Of a DNA stretch of 64,000 nt, positions 11,580 through 23,615 are shown piece by piece. The DNA is taken from positions 30,002,573-30,066,572 of the forward strand of contig OZ024940.1 in the NCBI GenBank assembly GCA_964017235.1, written 5' to 3'. Both the position numbers and the translations under genes were made by a program. Under the pieces are notes generated by a model, which searched no databases, was not told where the DNA came from, and was given only the letters and a program-made list of their open reading frames with translations. Position 1 is the stretch's first letter. Each line of letters opens with the position of its first letter. This DNA comes from Sabellastarte sp. h YS-2021 (lineage: Eukaryota > Annelida > Polychaeta > Sabellida > Sabellidae).

Positions 11580-13435
11580 TCCCTGCAAGGCAAAAACTGG
11601 CTACAGAAACTACAGTGCTGAAAGTCTTGAAGAAGCTTTATGCCTAGTTATTGACAATGATGTTTCAATATATAAGGCCTCTAAACTTACTGGGGTTCCC
11701 CAAGCCACTATTAAGGATAGAAAGTCTGGCAAAGTTGATTGCCACTGCAACTGCACAACCACAGTTTTTAGTGAGACTGAAGAATTGAAAATAAAAAAAA
11801 TCCATGTCCTTGAAGTGTCGTCAATGGGTTATGGGTATTCAAGACGGGAATTACTGCAACTATCTTCTGATATGGCACACTTCTTAGGAAAAATCCCGAT
11901 TGATAAGCAGCTCTCTGAGGCTTGGTTATATTTAGGGTTCATGAAGTGCCACAATGACATTGCTTTTATCAAACCAAGGCCACTTAGAAGTGGCAGTAGG
12001 CCAGTACTTTCAAAACTTGAGTGATATCCTGATTAAATACAACCTCCTTGATTCCCCTGAACTGATATTTAACATTGATGAGTCAGGTTTTTCACCTGAG
12101 CACACTGCTCCAAAATTAGCCACAGCAAAAGGACATACACCAGTCTGAGAGTACATTTCATCACCAAGGTCCACAATTTTTCAAAGGCAAAAGGTTGACG
12201 GATGATTTGAAAGAGGATTCACCTGCAGGTTGTGGCTTTGCAATGTCTGACTCGGGATGGTCCAACTCTGTTCTGTTTCTAGACTACTTTAAAAAAGCAT
12301 ATCCTGAAATTTGTGCCAAAACCAGAGGACTCCCAAAATTTTGATCCTATGTAATGGCTCGTCAACCCATTTCAATGCTGAACTAATTGACTGGGCACTC
12401 ACTCAAAACATTGTTCTCTGACTCCAAGTCAACCCCACCACTGCAGGAAAATCATGATCTTGAAGAAGCTCTCAATGCAAGACAGCCACATTGAAGAGAG
12501 ATTCAACTGCCCCCAAAAAGATCCAGTCAACAGGGGCATAGCCATCACAGAAGGAAAAGGTTAACACTCAATACATGCATGATTGATAGTTAATGTCTTT
12601 GACATAATATCTGGTATTAAATAAAAAAGATTTTGTATAGCATGTATGTCGCACTGATGTTTCATAATATTCACTCTGTTCCACTCCTTCCATGTATAGA
12701 TTCTTGCTTCATACGAAGGTTATAAAAACATTGATGGAAAGCCTTATTTCCTTTTCTGGTTACATGCACGAAAAGCTCCAGAGCCAAAGACCAAAAAAAT
12801 TAAAACTGTAAAAAAGTCAAAAACAGTTTCTGATACCGCGAAAATTGATCAGAGACTTCAAGAGGGAATGACCACCCTAAAACCCCAATCATCAAGTGGA
12901 AGGTCAACTGAAGTTCATGTTCCCCGGTCTCCCTCCAAACCTGGCCCATCAGCATTCAATGTTGATGATAGCACAACACATTCTGACAGTTCTGATTAGG
13001 GCAGGGTCGGTAGCAGATTTTTCATTCCGGTATCCCGCCAGTGTAAAACCGTACCGATTCCAGGATACCGAAAGAAGAAATTGTGTTCTAGCATATTCCC
13101 AATCGAATAGGCCCACAAACCGGAAGTAAGATTTGCGAAAAGAAAACATTGAAGTTCTGAAAGGAATCACTATAAAAGTGCTTAAATATATAAAAAATAT
13201 TGGATAAAAGTTTGTAATTTCTACAGATTTTAGGTTTGATTCTAATACTTTACGTTTTCTCACAATATTATATACCGACATTCGAAATACCAGCTGCAAA
13301 ATTGCAAAATGTCACCACGGTGTTCATGTGAAATGCTCTCGATACCGGTTTTACTGACCCTGCCCTAGTTCTGATGATGAGGAACACAGTCCACCAGCTT
13401 TACGAAATGTTACCACTCTCAAAATTGTGAACTAG
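11580..13435 (+). pseudogene. pogo/Tigger-like (DDE_1) transposase pseudogene
   Basis: The first frame (about 11,600-11,985) reads a helix-turn-helix of the psq type (SLEEAL..VIDNDVSIYKASKL, then GVPQATIKDRKSG). It is followed by a CENP-B-like second DNA-binding region (GFMKCHNDIAF.KPRPL). A frameshift near 11,985 leads into LIFNIDESGFS, the first-aspartate motif of pogo/Tigger DDE_1 transposases. From 12,148 on, stops and shifts break the DDE core. A basic C-terminal tail resumes at about 12,708 (YEGYKNIDGKPYFLFWLHAR) and is interrupted at 12,997-13,367 by a MITE, then continues (SDDEEHSPPALRNVT) to a stop at about 13,432. Class membership is from family motifs. The element is dead. Confidence 0.8.
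12997..13367 (+). mobile_element. hAT-type MITE-1 nested in the transposase pseudogene
   Basis: The ends TAGGGCAGGGTCGGTA and TACTGACCCTGCCCTA (one mismatch) are flanked by perfect 8-bp duplications GTTCTGAT at 12,989-12,996 and 13,368-13,375. Removing the insert and one duplication restores the reading frame of the transposase tail across ...SDSSD. A second copy lies at 30,827-31,607. Confidence 0.92.
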
Positions 13436-13542
13436 GCAAAATGCTCTACCAGATCTTGTGGACATTGGGTTTCTTTTGCAATTTTGCCATAAAAAAAAAA
13501 TCACTGTTAGGAGAAATGAAAAGTTTTTTTTGTCCCTGCTGT

Positions 13543-13980
13543 TAGTGGTAGAACGATTGTCTACAGACATCGAATGGTTGGTCGAAATTCACTGTAGTAG
13601 CGATGATCGATCCGGAAGTAGTGCACATCGATTTATCATTATAACTGAAGATTTCATAATATTTAGTTACGTTTCTTTGTGTATCTACATATCCACGCTT
13701 TTTTACATATATTTAAGGCAGTTTCCTCAACAAAGTGACAGATTTGTCACGAATTTTTGGTTTGTTTATATCTGCCGCCATATTTACAGGAAGTGAGCGT
13801 TTTCGGTAGATTCTAAACGTCGGAACACCATTATTCCTACCACATCAACATACACTTCATCCCGGATTCCGGAATGTGTTTCATTATATAACCAACATTG
13901 CAATCGATTATGGCTCGATCATCGCTCAGAATAATGGACGATTAATCGACCATGCAACTTGGAGGCGATTCCCATCACTA
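13543..13980 (+). mobile_element. hAT-type MITE-2
   Basis: The left end TAGTGGTAGAACGATTG and right end GGCGATTCCCATCACTA are flanked by perfect 8-bp duplications CCTGCTGT (13,535-13,542 and 13,981-13,988). The interior shares GCCGCCATATTTACAGGAAG and CATCCCGG blocks with copies at 31,189 and 34,576. Confidence 0.85.
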
Positions 13981-14454
13981 CCTGCTGTTCAAACACCCAG
14001 AGTGAACAATAATTAGAAAAGAAAATTCAGCTTTTTATGTACATAGTATTTCATAATTATGTTGAGTTTTTGGGCATGAAATGCTTGCATAATAATTACA
14101 TTACATTTTCCTTAGAGACTAACTGCATTTATTTGCTTGTACATATGTATCACTTCAAATTTCACTTAACTGTCAAAAGACAGCAGACCATTTATTTAAT
14201 ATTTAATTTATATGTGTAACATATTGTTGTAAATACTTTGTAAATTGTAAATATATTTCGCTCATTATACATTCTCCATCCCTCAACAGCTCCCCTCTTA
14301 ATGTTAGACCTACCTTGACTTGATTTTTGCACCCAGTACTAAACTTTTGAAACAAAGAATATGATAGGTCGAAGTTATAAAGTTCCTGTTTACAACATGG
14401 ATGTTGGACATGTGATCAGAAATGTGCAAGATTTGCATTATTTCTTCACTGTTA

Positions 14455-15052
14455 CTGCTACCCTGCATAAATTGGCCGCTGGCATAAGTTGGCCGCGGCT
14501 TATCTACAGGCCCCAGAAAGACAAATAGGTTATTGTACACCAGTGAAAACTAGTGTTGGTATCGAATGATAATATGCACATCGATATCAAAACATATTTT
14601 TGCCTTGCGTATCGATCGATATTGAAATATCGGGGTATTAGATGCTTTCCTGGGAGAGACCTTCCAAACTCTTTCGCGAGGTTTAGTATTTCCCGAAACG
14701 TAAACAAATATGGCATTTCCGCTTTAGCGGTAAGTGAAAGATGACAAAAATAGTAGGAAAACCAATATATTCTTCAAATATTGTCCTTTATTTGAATGAA
14801 AAACATGATATTTGTACCTGTTAAGTGGTATGTTTCGATATTGATATTATACTCTACATTATTGATATCGGCAAATGTAGCATGAATCTATAAATATTTC
14901 AATATCGATAAACAATACCAGCACTAGTGAAAACTGTTGCATATAATAAGTTTAACAATAATACATGATTTCAGAGTATAGTAGGCCACTCATGTTAAAG
15001 CCTTGTGAAAGCGGCCAACTTATGGCTGCGGCCAACTTATGCAGGGTAGCAG
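14455..15052. mobile_element. TIR element (CTGCTACCCTGCATAA ends), TA target, interrupted
   Basis: The ends CTGCTACCCTGCATAAATTG and its inverse TTATGCAGGGTAGCAG are flanked by TA on both sides. Subterminal GCGGCCAACTTATG words are inverted as well. MITE-3 at 14,551-14,926 is inserted inside. A related copy with a different insert is at 23,185-23,520. TA duplications suggest a Tc1/mariner-like origin. Confidence 0.75.
14551..14926 (+). mobile_element. hAT-type MITE-3
   Basis: The ends TAGTGTTGGTATCGAAT and CAATACCAGCACTA are flanked by perfect 8-bp duplications GTGAAAAC (14,543-14,550 and 14,927-14,934). The element is 376 bp and rich in ATCGATAT words. Near-identical copies are at 28,765-29,140 and 43,746-44,122. 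Confidence 0.92.
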
Positions 15053-15586
15053 TACTGTAGTATATTCCGGGAGAAGTTTCGGTAGTTCCGAGGTTTAGTA
15101 AGCGCCCATGCGCAGGAGTTGTACAGGAACTGGGGTTTAAAGGGACACTTCAGAGTAAGACTTGGAACTGTATACACGTGTTTAACGGAAACGCACATGC
15201 GATATTACTGAATGTAAAGGAGAATTATATGGACATTTAGAAGTAGTAGATGGACTGATACATGTAACAGTGTAGTCACTGATAGTAATAGTATTGTGGT
15301 GAATTTGGTCCTAACTTCTAATGTCCTTCACAGGAACAGAACACTAAATCCTTTAAATATCCATAAACAGTTCTTGTCAGCTTGACTTCAAATACACAAC
15401 TGACAAATGTGGTCTATTTCTGGGAAGTCACGGTCACTGCACAAGCTTTGCTTATGTAAGGTTAAATGTGTGTCAATTAGTGTCAGCCGTGGCTCACTAC
15501 AGTATATAGAGTGATAGAAGTCCAGTAGTGACATAACAGTTGGTGTACTGATGTTTGAAGCCCAGAGTGGTTCTGTGTAGACAGTA

Positions 15587-15804
15587 CATGGGTGGACACA
15601 AAGATAAACGGTGGACACGAAGATAAACGTTTTTTGGAATGAAAAATAAAGCTATGTAAACAACAAAATCATATACATTACATATTAAAATAGACTGAAA
15701 CAAATATTTTTATGATATTTCTTGGTTATTTGGTGAATTATTTTTGTTTATTCAACGAAAACATGCAAATTTCCGAAAATCGTTTATCTTTGTGTCCACC
15801 CGTG
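15587..15804. mobile_element. Tc1/mariner-type MITE, 218 bp
   Basis: The ends CATGGGTGGACACAAAGATA and its inverse TATCTTTGTGTCCACCCGTG are flanked by TA on both sides. The left end is partly duplicated just inside (GGTGGACACGAAGATAAACG). No coding capacity. Confidence 0.8.
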
Positions 15805-16376
15805 TACCAGTAGTTAGTCACCTCATCTAAACTAACTGTGATATGCGTCGTTTTACCGCTATTACGTCGAAGTTACCTTGAGCTGACTTTTGGCCAACGT
15901 GAACTTGATCCGTCTTGTGAATACCCACCCTAGACGTCGATGTGAAACGCTGGGCGATAATTAAGCTACTTCATTATTTCAGATTTTATTCGAATAATCG
16001 TCGCCGAAACGCAGGATATTATGGTAGTATAGAGCAAAATATACATTTTGGTAACATTGTCATTTATAACAAGATTATCTAAAACATTATATAGTTCATT
16101 TGAAAAAATTTACCAAACGATATTTCTGTTTCCAGGAATATGGTGCATACTAAAGGTTGCGATCAAAGTAACATTTCGACCCGGTTTACAAACACGAGAC
16201 ACCGAAAAAAGATGCTCTCCAGTGCTGTTAATTGAATTTACATACACTTCTCGATGTAAATCATGTTTTAATTATATTTATTTATTTTTCAATAAGTTGT
16301 TTTCTAACACGTAGCGATAAATACAATGAAAGCAATAAGTATAGTTCAATCATATCCTCTGTGAATCAAATATCAA
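15805..16376. other. Intergenic / 3' flank of the reductase-like gene, unassigned
   Basis: AT-rich. No repeat family or exon recognised. Confidence 0.4.
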
Positions 16377-16382
16377 TTTATT
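16377..16382 (-). terminator. Candidate poly(A) signal AATAAA
   Basis: AATAAA on the minus strand lies about 215 bases beyond the stop codon of the reductase-like gene. It is plausible but not unique: another AATAAA-type hexamer lies near 16,280. Confidence 0.35.
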
Positions 16383-16596
16383 TCAACACATATGCGGTTA
16401 ACAATAAAATGAAAATAAATCAAGTTAACTAGTTTCTCTTTGTGGTAATAAACCTTTAAATATATCATAATGTATGACTTATTTACTTTTGTGGCTCATT
16501 GTCCGTAATTTATAGCATTGAAAAGGTTAGGAATCAAAACAATTCAAATCTACTTTCAGTGCCACCAAATAAATTGTTATAGTCGTCTTTTCTTGT

Positions 16597-17160
16597 CTAT
16601 ATTTTCGGAGCTTTCGGATATAACCTCTTAGCCATAGCTCCATATGTTGATATGTTTTGTGCCAAAGTAAAAGCTGCAACAATTTCACCCAGTTTACGGA
16701 TATTGTTAGGGCCATAACAACCCATCATTTCTAGACACTGCCTCTGTGTTGGAAGATCACAACCATTGAAGTGAGTCTTAACAACAAGGGATGGTATCCA
16801 CAAAGTGTACTTCACCCCTCCTTCCTTTCCTTCATTGATGGTATGCTGAGCCTTAATATTACTAACATCAAGGTAGTTGCCCAGGTCTTGTCCAGTTGCT
16901 CCAAATAGAGCAGCAATAAGCTTGGTAGTGTCTCCCACTAATGGTAAAGTGTGGTCAACAATGCTTTCCAAATACTTATAGTGAAACATTATGCTTTCTT
17001 TGGAAAAACCAAGATTTCTCTTGAGGACTTCCTCTGTCATTACAGCTTCAGCACCACAGGATAAGCCATGCCCCAATACCATGTTAAGCTTTGAGTAGCT
17101 CCTCTCTTTCAAAAGATGGCTTTCGTTCCAATATTTCTGGAGCTGCAGTATTTTTGGTGC
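16597..17160 (-). CDS. HMGCR-like, last coding exon
   Basis: The acceptor is TATTTGCAG before GCACCAAAA, and the TAG stop is at 16,597-16,599. It encodes APKILQLQKYW through the GQD and LPTQ motifs to KAPKI. Confidence 0.8.
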   Translation of the reverse strand, partial: APKILQLQKYWNESHLLKERSYSKLNMVLGHGLSCGAEAVMTEEVLKRNLGFSKESIMFHYKYLESIVDHTLPLVGDTTKLIAALFGATGQDLGNYLDVSNIKAQHTINEGKEGGVKYTLWIPSLVVKTHFNGCDLPTQRQCLEMMGCYGPNNIRKLGEIVAAFTLAQNISTYGAMAKRLYPKAPKI

Positions 17161-19632
17161 CTGCAAATATTGAGTAAAGTTGGTGAAAAAAATCGTCGGA
17201 CCTCAGTGAAATCTATTTGTGGTAGAGTTACACTAAACTCAAATTATATCACAGAATCACAGATAACACTAATATTTATTTGCATAGGACTTAGAGGTAA
17301 CAAAACAAATTATACCACATGCAGGGAGATTTTGATGACAATTCACAAGGCGAAATGTCAAATTTTGGTCTTGTTTTGGTGTGTATTTGCATGAAAGCAA
17401 ATGAAACCTAACTACTGAATGCACTTGTACCAATCAAAACCAAAGTTAGGCTTTTACATCTGTTTCAACAGTTAAGGTCAAAACAAGAAAGTTCCTCAAT
17501 AAATCTCACATATTACCTTAGGCCGGATTCAAACCTACACCCACAGCAGGCATAAAAGTCAACTGACTACAAGTCAAACTTGTCATCTCAAGAAGCCACT
17601 GGTGCTTTGAAGCCACAATCATGTTCTTTTTATGTTATGAAGATATATTGAACTAATTAAAGTTAAATGCATTTCTTGTATATGGATTAAATTGCATAAA
17701 GGCCCAAAAATGGCCATTTCATCTAGTCACTTAAAAGTAAAGACAAAATGATAAAACTGAACTTGAATTTCCTTTGGATTAAATATGCATTGACAAATGC
17801 TCAACTTCAAAAGAAGACTTTACACAAAAAGCCAAACAAACTAACATTTAGAAAGCATTTTAAGGGGGTGATATTGTAGTGGAAATTTTACATGAAACTA
17901 GCCCCTAGACTACTGCCACACAGCCTGTCAACACAAAGAAAAAGGCTTTATTATTGTATCAGGAATTATGACTGGTCAAACTTTGCAGATATTGAATAGT
18001 TCAAGTTTGTACTGATCTACTCCTGGAACTGAATTACCTGCATCATTAACTCCTATAGATCATGGCTGAATCTTTGTTTATGTCATTGTAATAATATACT
18101 TCACAATGATTTTGAACATTCTAATAAAATAACTACCTTTTGGCTGATCCACTTGGCCACTTTGGATGAGATGGAAGCAATTATGTCTTGGTCAATGGAA
18201 ACATCAGTCTCATAATTCAACAATACATGTACAAGCTAAAGGAGACAAAATATTGCACTACATTAGAAAATTTATAAAATCCAGTATCAACAAAACTTTC
18301 CCCAGACACAGCATTTGAATGAAATTCACCAAGAAATCAAAATTTTACATCCCTTGTAACATCTGGGTTTTAACGTCGCTTTTAACACTGTAAAGTTCAT
18401 ATCATGATGGGTAGTTTTATGGGCAGACGAAACCGGTACATACAGTTGGTCAAGGTTCTGTACTGTAAACTGCCAACCATTTGTAAGAAACTACCATCTT
18501 TCCCACATAGGGTTTGGGATTTGAACCGCCGGCCTCAGAGGTGGGAGGCGAGTGTGTTACCACTGCCCCACTGTGGCCCCCTGCAACAGTTAAGGTCATA
18601 TTGGTAAAGACACTCTAAGCTTGATTCAGAAGTATGACCTCTGAGGTGAGGGACAAGTGATTAAATATTAATATTGTACACCATTGCTTTGTTGTATTTT
18701 AAAGTGATTTAGCACGTGCAACAGGGTACAAATAATAATTGTAGCCAATTATGTAATGTTATACAATGTGATAAATTGCTAGTTATTCTGGAAAGTGGGA
18801 CCTGTATTATGGATTGTATTGATGTCTCAACAGTTTACATCTCAGTTCTCTGCAACAATTGTATCTGGTGTATACTGTTTAAAGCTAAACTTGTATGTTT
18901 ATAACTTCAGTTAATTTGTGGTAGAAACTTATTTAAACTAATTTTGTGTAAACATCTTTATGGTAATGGTGACTTAAATATCATTATTCAAATGATACTT
19001 GCCTCGAGATCATAAATGCACTGTATTTCCTTTAATATTATATCCTTTGAGAAGATGTTGACAACTTCTTGTTGGATTTGATCTTGTCGTGTTTTAAGCC
19101 ATTCCCCCATGTCATGGGCATCTTCAGGCTTAGCCATTTCAAACACAGGACAGCCACTCATCTTCAGTTTTGATGCATACACTTGCACACCTCCAGAATT
19201 ATTCAAAGCTTCAGCCCCGCTGTTAGTCAAGGCCACTACTTCACCTTCAGTAGTGGTCAATGGTGCCAAGAAATTTCCTCGAGCAAAATTGCCATTGATC
19301 TGAAGGGGGCCAGCAACTGCTAGTGGGACTTTTACAAGACCAATTGGCATTTCAGCATGTCTCTTGAGCAGATCCGGTCTATTACCTTCCTTCCACCACT
19401 GGGAGAGATTTCTGAGGCTTGTCCCTGCATACTGCTCCACCCAGTAGCGTCTTAAGTCACATTTTTCTTGAGAGTAGTCACCTTCATATGGAACAATACT
19501 CCCAGTTGATTCAATGCCAAAATTGTTGGCTAAAGCTGCATCAATTTGGGAAGAGGAAGGAACATAAACACTGCATTGTCGTTCCCATTGCCTCAGTACA
19601 TTTGTTGAAACAGTTCTTAATTGCCGAAGCAT
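16597..19632 (-). CDS. HMG-CoA-reductase-like protein (soluble, divergent)
   Basis: Three exons on the minus strand (19,632-19,003; 18,235-18,137; 17,160-16,597) join in phase 0 to give about 430 residues. The chosen start gives an Arg-rich N-terminus, MLRQLRTVSTNVLRQW, which could be a mitochondrial presequence (inference). Family landmarks in order are VPLAVAGPLQING, then LTTTEGEVVALTNSG (catalytic Glu loop), GLSCGAEAVM, LFGATGQD (catalytic Asp), and LPTQRQCLEMMGCYGP followed by a GEIVAAFTLAQNIS helix. Known active reductases carry DAMGMNM for NADPH and a C-terminal SHM catalytic-His segment. Here the first reads DVSIDQD, and the protein stops just after MAKRLYPKAPKI, before the histidine. 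No membrane/sterol-sensing domain precedes it. Exons are free of stops, so the gene looks maintained. It may be a pseudoenzyme or a reductase with altered chemistry. An upstream 5'UTR exon is likely but not located. Confidence 0.75.
18137..18235 (-). CDS. HMGCR-like, middle exon
   Basis: A 99-bp phase-0 exon encoding 33 residues, LVHVLLNYETDVSIDQD onward to WISQK. The acceptor is CTCCTTTAG and the donor is AAAAG|GTAGTT. Its D-V-S-I-D-Q-D sits where active enzymes have D-A-M-G-M-N-M. Confidence 0.75.
18362..18584 (-). mobile_element. tRNA-derived SINE, family A (diverged), in intron
   Basis: Body words TTTTAACGTCGCTTTTAACA and GTACATACAGTTGGTCAAGG and the inverted tRNA-like head ACCACTGCCCCACTGTGGCC match family A. 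It lies in the intron between the first and middle reductase-like exons. Confidence 0.75.
19003..19632 (-). CDS. HMGCR-like, first coding exon
   Basis: The exon runs from the MLRQL start to CIYDLE. The following intron starts GCAAGT directly after GAG. This GC donor is the only one that keeps the next exon in frame. An alternative GT four bases downstream would shift the frame and hit a stop. Confidence 0.75.
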
Positions 19633-19699
19633 AATAAATGTCCCAGGTTTGCCTCCTACCAGTACTACTAATGAGAAAGATATGAACTCCAATGGTTTG

Positions 19700-22600
19700 T
19701 AAATCTAAATACTGTATGGCTTTAAACACTTATCTTAAACATGCACTTATTTTGAGATATTACCAGCATTGGGAGATAAAAGATAAAGTCGTGGATATAT
19801 AAAATGTGTATTTAAACATTTGAGATAATCAAATGACTTTCAAGGCATTTTATGCTGTATGAAACATAATGAAATGCTTTCAAAATTGATGTGCTATACA
19901 GACCTGCTACAGAAGCAAGGTGTTATTTAGTTATCAAAAAAGTGTCAGGTCGGGCAGTAGAACTATGTTAAAACAAGAACAAGTTTACAACATTTTAGAG
20001 TTAAATAGAAACTGACTTTATCAGTGGCAATCAGTGCTAAAATCCGGCTATTTTGGTTATCTCACATGATAACAGATGAGGACTTTTATCAGACGTGTTT
20101 ATCAGAGACCTTTTTGTAAGTGTCTGATTACTTTGATTACAGATAACAATCAATCAAACAATGGGGATGCTTGATCAAAGTCGAAGATTTTTTGTTTATG
20201 TTTTTTTAGGTTCAAGCCAAAAGTAAGGAAGTGAAATAATAATGATAATAATGAGATCATTAATTCCTTCATCAAATTTGATGTTGAAATAACATTCTAA
20301 CATATGTGAATGACACATGCTTAAAATTTAATGTCAATGTGTCAAACTATTGACACTTCAATATAAGAGCCTGTAGAAAACATCTGAGTAGGCGATTGGG
20401 TTTGTATATGGAAGCTCTTCTAAATACACTAAAAGTGAGGTTTAATAGGACGTTTTTGTCCCAGAAGAAGCTATTTGTTCCATAAAACATTTTTGTTCTA
20501 TTCTGCAGTTTGGGAGACACCATAATGAAAAAAAAAAACTATGAAGTTTTGTGATTCCTTTTAAGTAGTACTAAAAGCTGAATAAGAACCATTACTGTAC
20601 AAGGTCAAGTGGAGGTTATGACCATTTCAATGTTGAAGGTCATATCAGGACAGACTGTAGTGAATATATATGTTCCCATTGGGTTTAACCATTGGAGATA
20701 AAATACTCTTGAGGATTTGCGAATTTTGGACTTTTTGTTTACAGATTTATTTCACTTCAAAATATTCTGTATTGATTTTTAAAACTATAAACACTAAAAT
20801 CGCCATTTTAAGTAGAAACAACGTCAATATATACTCAACTTACAAGACCCTTGGAATAAAGGCGGCTGGGTTAAAAATTAGAACTCAGTTTGAATGTGAT
20901 CGGGGGGGGGGGGGGTCATTTAAGTTTTATAAGAATTTAAGGAAATAAAAGGAAATCCATGGAAATGTCTGCAGTGCAATGTTGATGAGAATAATACATA
21001 TGTTTTTTCTTGTCCAGACCATTCTAATTACCGTGGATACCAACAGATATTTGCAGCTTTATCAAATACCGAAAATGGGACAAATTGTCAAAATCCTAAA
21101 ACCAGAAATTCGCACATTTTGATATGTTTACTGTACTTTTTTTTAAAAAAGTAAGAAAACAAATGTGTCTCTTACAGGCATGCTGAGATGCTGTTTTACA
21201 CTAGGTGTATTCGACTGATAATCTATGGAAAGTAAGCATTAAATATGCGCAGTGGATTTCCATTAAATGCATTAAATGACCAGTAGAATGGATAGATAGA
21301 TTTCATAGATTCCAAACTTTAAAATCGTTTGAAAATTGTCTCCATTAGTATCAAGTTTATGCTTAAGTAGAATGGAGACAATAATTCAAGTTGCTACATA
21401 CTGTTGTCATTGTTTATTTCTTATATTGTCACATTGCAACATAAATATATACAAAAAACTGCAAAAATAAAATAAAAATACTTATAAATTCTTCAGATAA
21501 AATCTAACAATATGGGTATCATAATTTAGCATTTTTAATGCTTTATACGATTTTATTATGTTCTCTAGATATTATGTTTCCACACAAAAAGATAAATCTT
21601 ATTCAGCTATACAAAACTATTAAACAAAATGGCGACCATTTGAGTTTCTATCAGTACTGTGTAAATGCTTTATTTTCATTGGTCCATTTAGCCGTGATCA
21701 TCATGTTCTTCCTGGTTTACCAGCAGTCAGACATGTGGTAACCTCGTACATGTATGAAATCTATCATAAAGTAGAGTCAAACAGAAAATATAGATCTCAT
21801 ACAAGTATTTCTTCTATTATCTCGCCAGTCGAATATGCCTACTGGTTTGTTTCTGTCGGCCGAAATATCTATATTTAGGAACAGTATTTCTATATTGGCC
21901 ATGCTAAGTCCATTTCTATTGTATCATGACGTTCAGGTTGTTTGTTCTGTTAGAAATATTATGATTTCTGTTGGCTGTTTCCCCCCAAATTATTTATTTA
22001 TAAATTTCCAATTATTTTCTTTTTGATTTGATAAAAAAATAACTTATTTTAAAAGTAAGCATTGCACTAGAAACAGCGATTCTCCAGCATGATGAACTGA
22101 GGTATATTTCATTGTTTTATTTGCTAGGTAAGGAGCAAAATTAAATCTCAATGAAGAAACAAGGGGTTTTGATTTCAATAAATTGACAGATATTTCAAGT
22201 GGAATTGTACAAAAATCATTACACATTACACAAAAAAGATCCATTATACTACAATTACTTTTACTTACATATCCTGTTTGCTCCTAATAGATCATAATTT
22301 AAAGTAGAGCACATGTCTTCCCACGTTTTTCTATTTGCTGCAGCCTCCCAACCTTTCCATCCCATGACATTTATTTATATTTTTGCCTTCGTTCTCCATG
22401 CCTCTATGGGCCTGCCTTTTTTCCCCCTTTCCCCCTGGTGTCCATTGCAATGCAATCTTCCTCTTTTCATTTTTTCCTCTTCTCAAAATGTGCCCAAGGT
22501 AACCCCCATTTTTTCTGTTTTATGGTTTCCTCTATTGACTTGACATTTGTTTTGTTTGTTTTTTTTTTTCTTTTTGGGTTCAACAATAAAATCTTCAACA

Positions 22601-23184
22601 AGAATGGATCAATTTGTAGTGATTTCTTCATGTACTACTTTGTACGCAGTGGTTACTTCATAGACTAAATAGAGTCTTTAAAAAGACCATAAGATAGAAT
22701 GTTTGTGATCTACCTAGCAAGATATATGTGCTTCTTTTACTAAAAAAATAATAATAAAACGAAAAAGGCATCTTATACAAATGCAACATTTAAAATTGAA
22801 TAAAACTCATATCTGTTTTTTTTTGTAAATGTAAAAAAACTGCAAACAAATGTTTTTCGTGCTAACCAGATGTTATATCATGAGAGAGTTAACATACAAT
22901 GCCACCTTTTTAAACAGGATTTCTACGGAGGAAACATTTCCTGGCTATTCGGAATTCCTATGTTGATGGGAAAAGTTTAGCGTGTACCCCCATTTTTATT
23001 TTTTTAAATATCGCCCACCCTCAGTGCAGTTCCCTTTTATTTAGCCCAGTAATAGTCGTGTTGACATAGTCTGATGACATAGGTCTAGTGTATATTTATA
23101 ATTGTCATTTGAAAATCGTGTTGACGTACCGATTCCAGACGTTCATAGCTGTGTTCAGATATCCAGTACTGTTACAGGCAGTTA
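19700..23184. other. Intergenic, unassigned
   Basis: A long AT-rich stretch between the divergent reductase-like gene and INTS2. It holds poly-A runs, a 13-base G run near 20,903-20,915 and short open frames without family resemblance. The promoter of the reductase-like gene should lie in its first part, but no element can be named. Confidence 0.45.
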
Positions 23185-23520
23185 CTGCTTCCCTGCATAG
23201 TTGGCCGCAGTCATAAGTTGGCCGCCCTCACCACAGCTTCACAGGGTTTTAACATGAGTGGACTACTACACTCTGAAACCAGGGGCCGTATTCAAGAAAG
23301 GTCTTAGCCAAGTCTTAGGCTTAAGTTGGCTATATTTTTATACAAAAGTTAAGCCTAAGACTTGGCTAAGACCTTTCGTGAATACGGCCCCTGGTATTAT
23401 TGTTAAAACTTATTATATGCAACAGTTTTCATTGGTGTACAATAATCTATTTGTCTTTCTGGAGCCTGTAGATGAGCCGCGGCCAACTTATGATTGCGGC
23501 CAACTTATGCAGGGTAGCAG
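23185..23520. mobile_element. TIR element (CTGCTTCCCTGCATAG ends), second copy, interrupted
   Basis: The ends CTGCTTCCCTGCATAG and CTTATGCAGGGTAGCAG are flanked by TA. The interior is colinear, in reverse, with the copy at 14,455-15,052 (shared ATTATATGCAACAGTTTTCA). It is interrupted by a 110-bp foldback element at 23,282-23,391. Confidence 0.75.
23282..23391. mobile_element. Foldback element, 110 bp, nested
   Basis: GGGGCCGTATTCAAGAAAGG at the left is complementary to CCTTTCGTGAATACGGCCCC at the right. GGTCTTAGCCAAGTCTTAGG pairs further in, giving an almost complete hairpin with a short loop. Confidence 0.85.
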
Positions 23521-23615
23521 TACCGTTGTCCTGTGAATTTTTTCTCCCTTGAAATGTTTCTTCTTCCTGTGTTTTTACCCATTTCTACGCCATCGCGCAT
23601 GCGCAGAAATGGTTA

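Noticed and set aside
16597..19692. Canonical membrane-bound HMG-CoA reductase
   Set aside because: No transmembrane exons are seen upstream, and the DAMGMNM and SHM motifs are missing, so the HMGCR symbol is not assigned.
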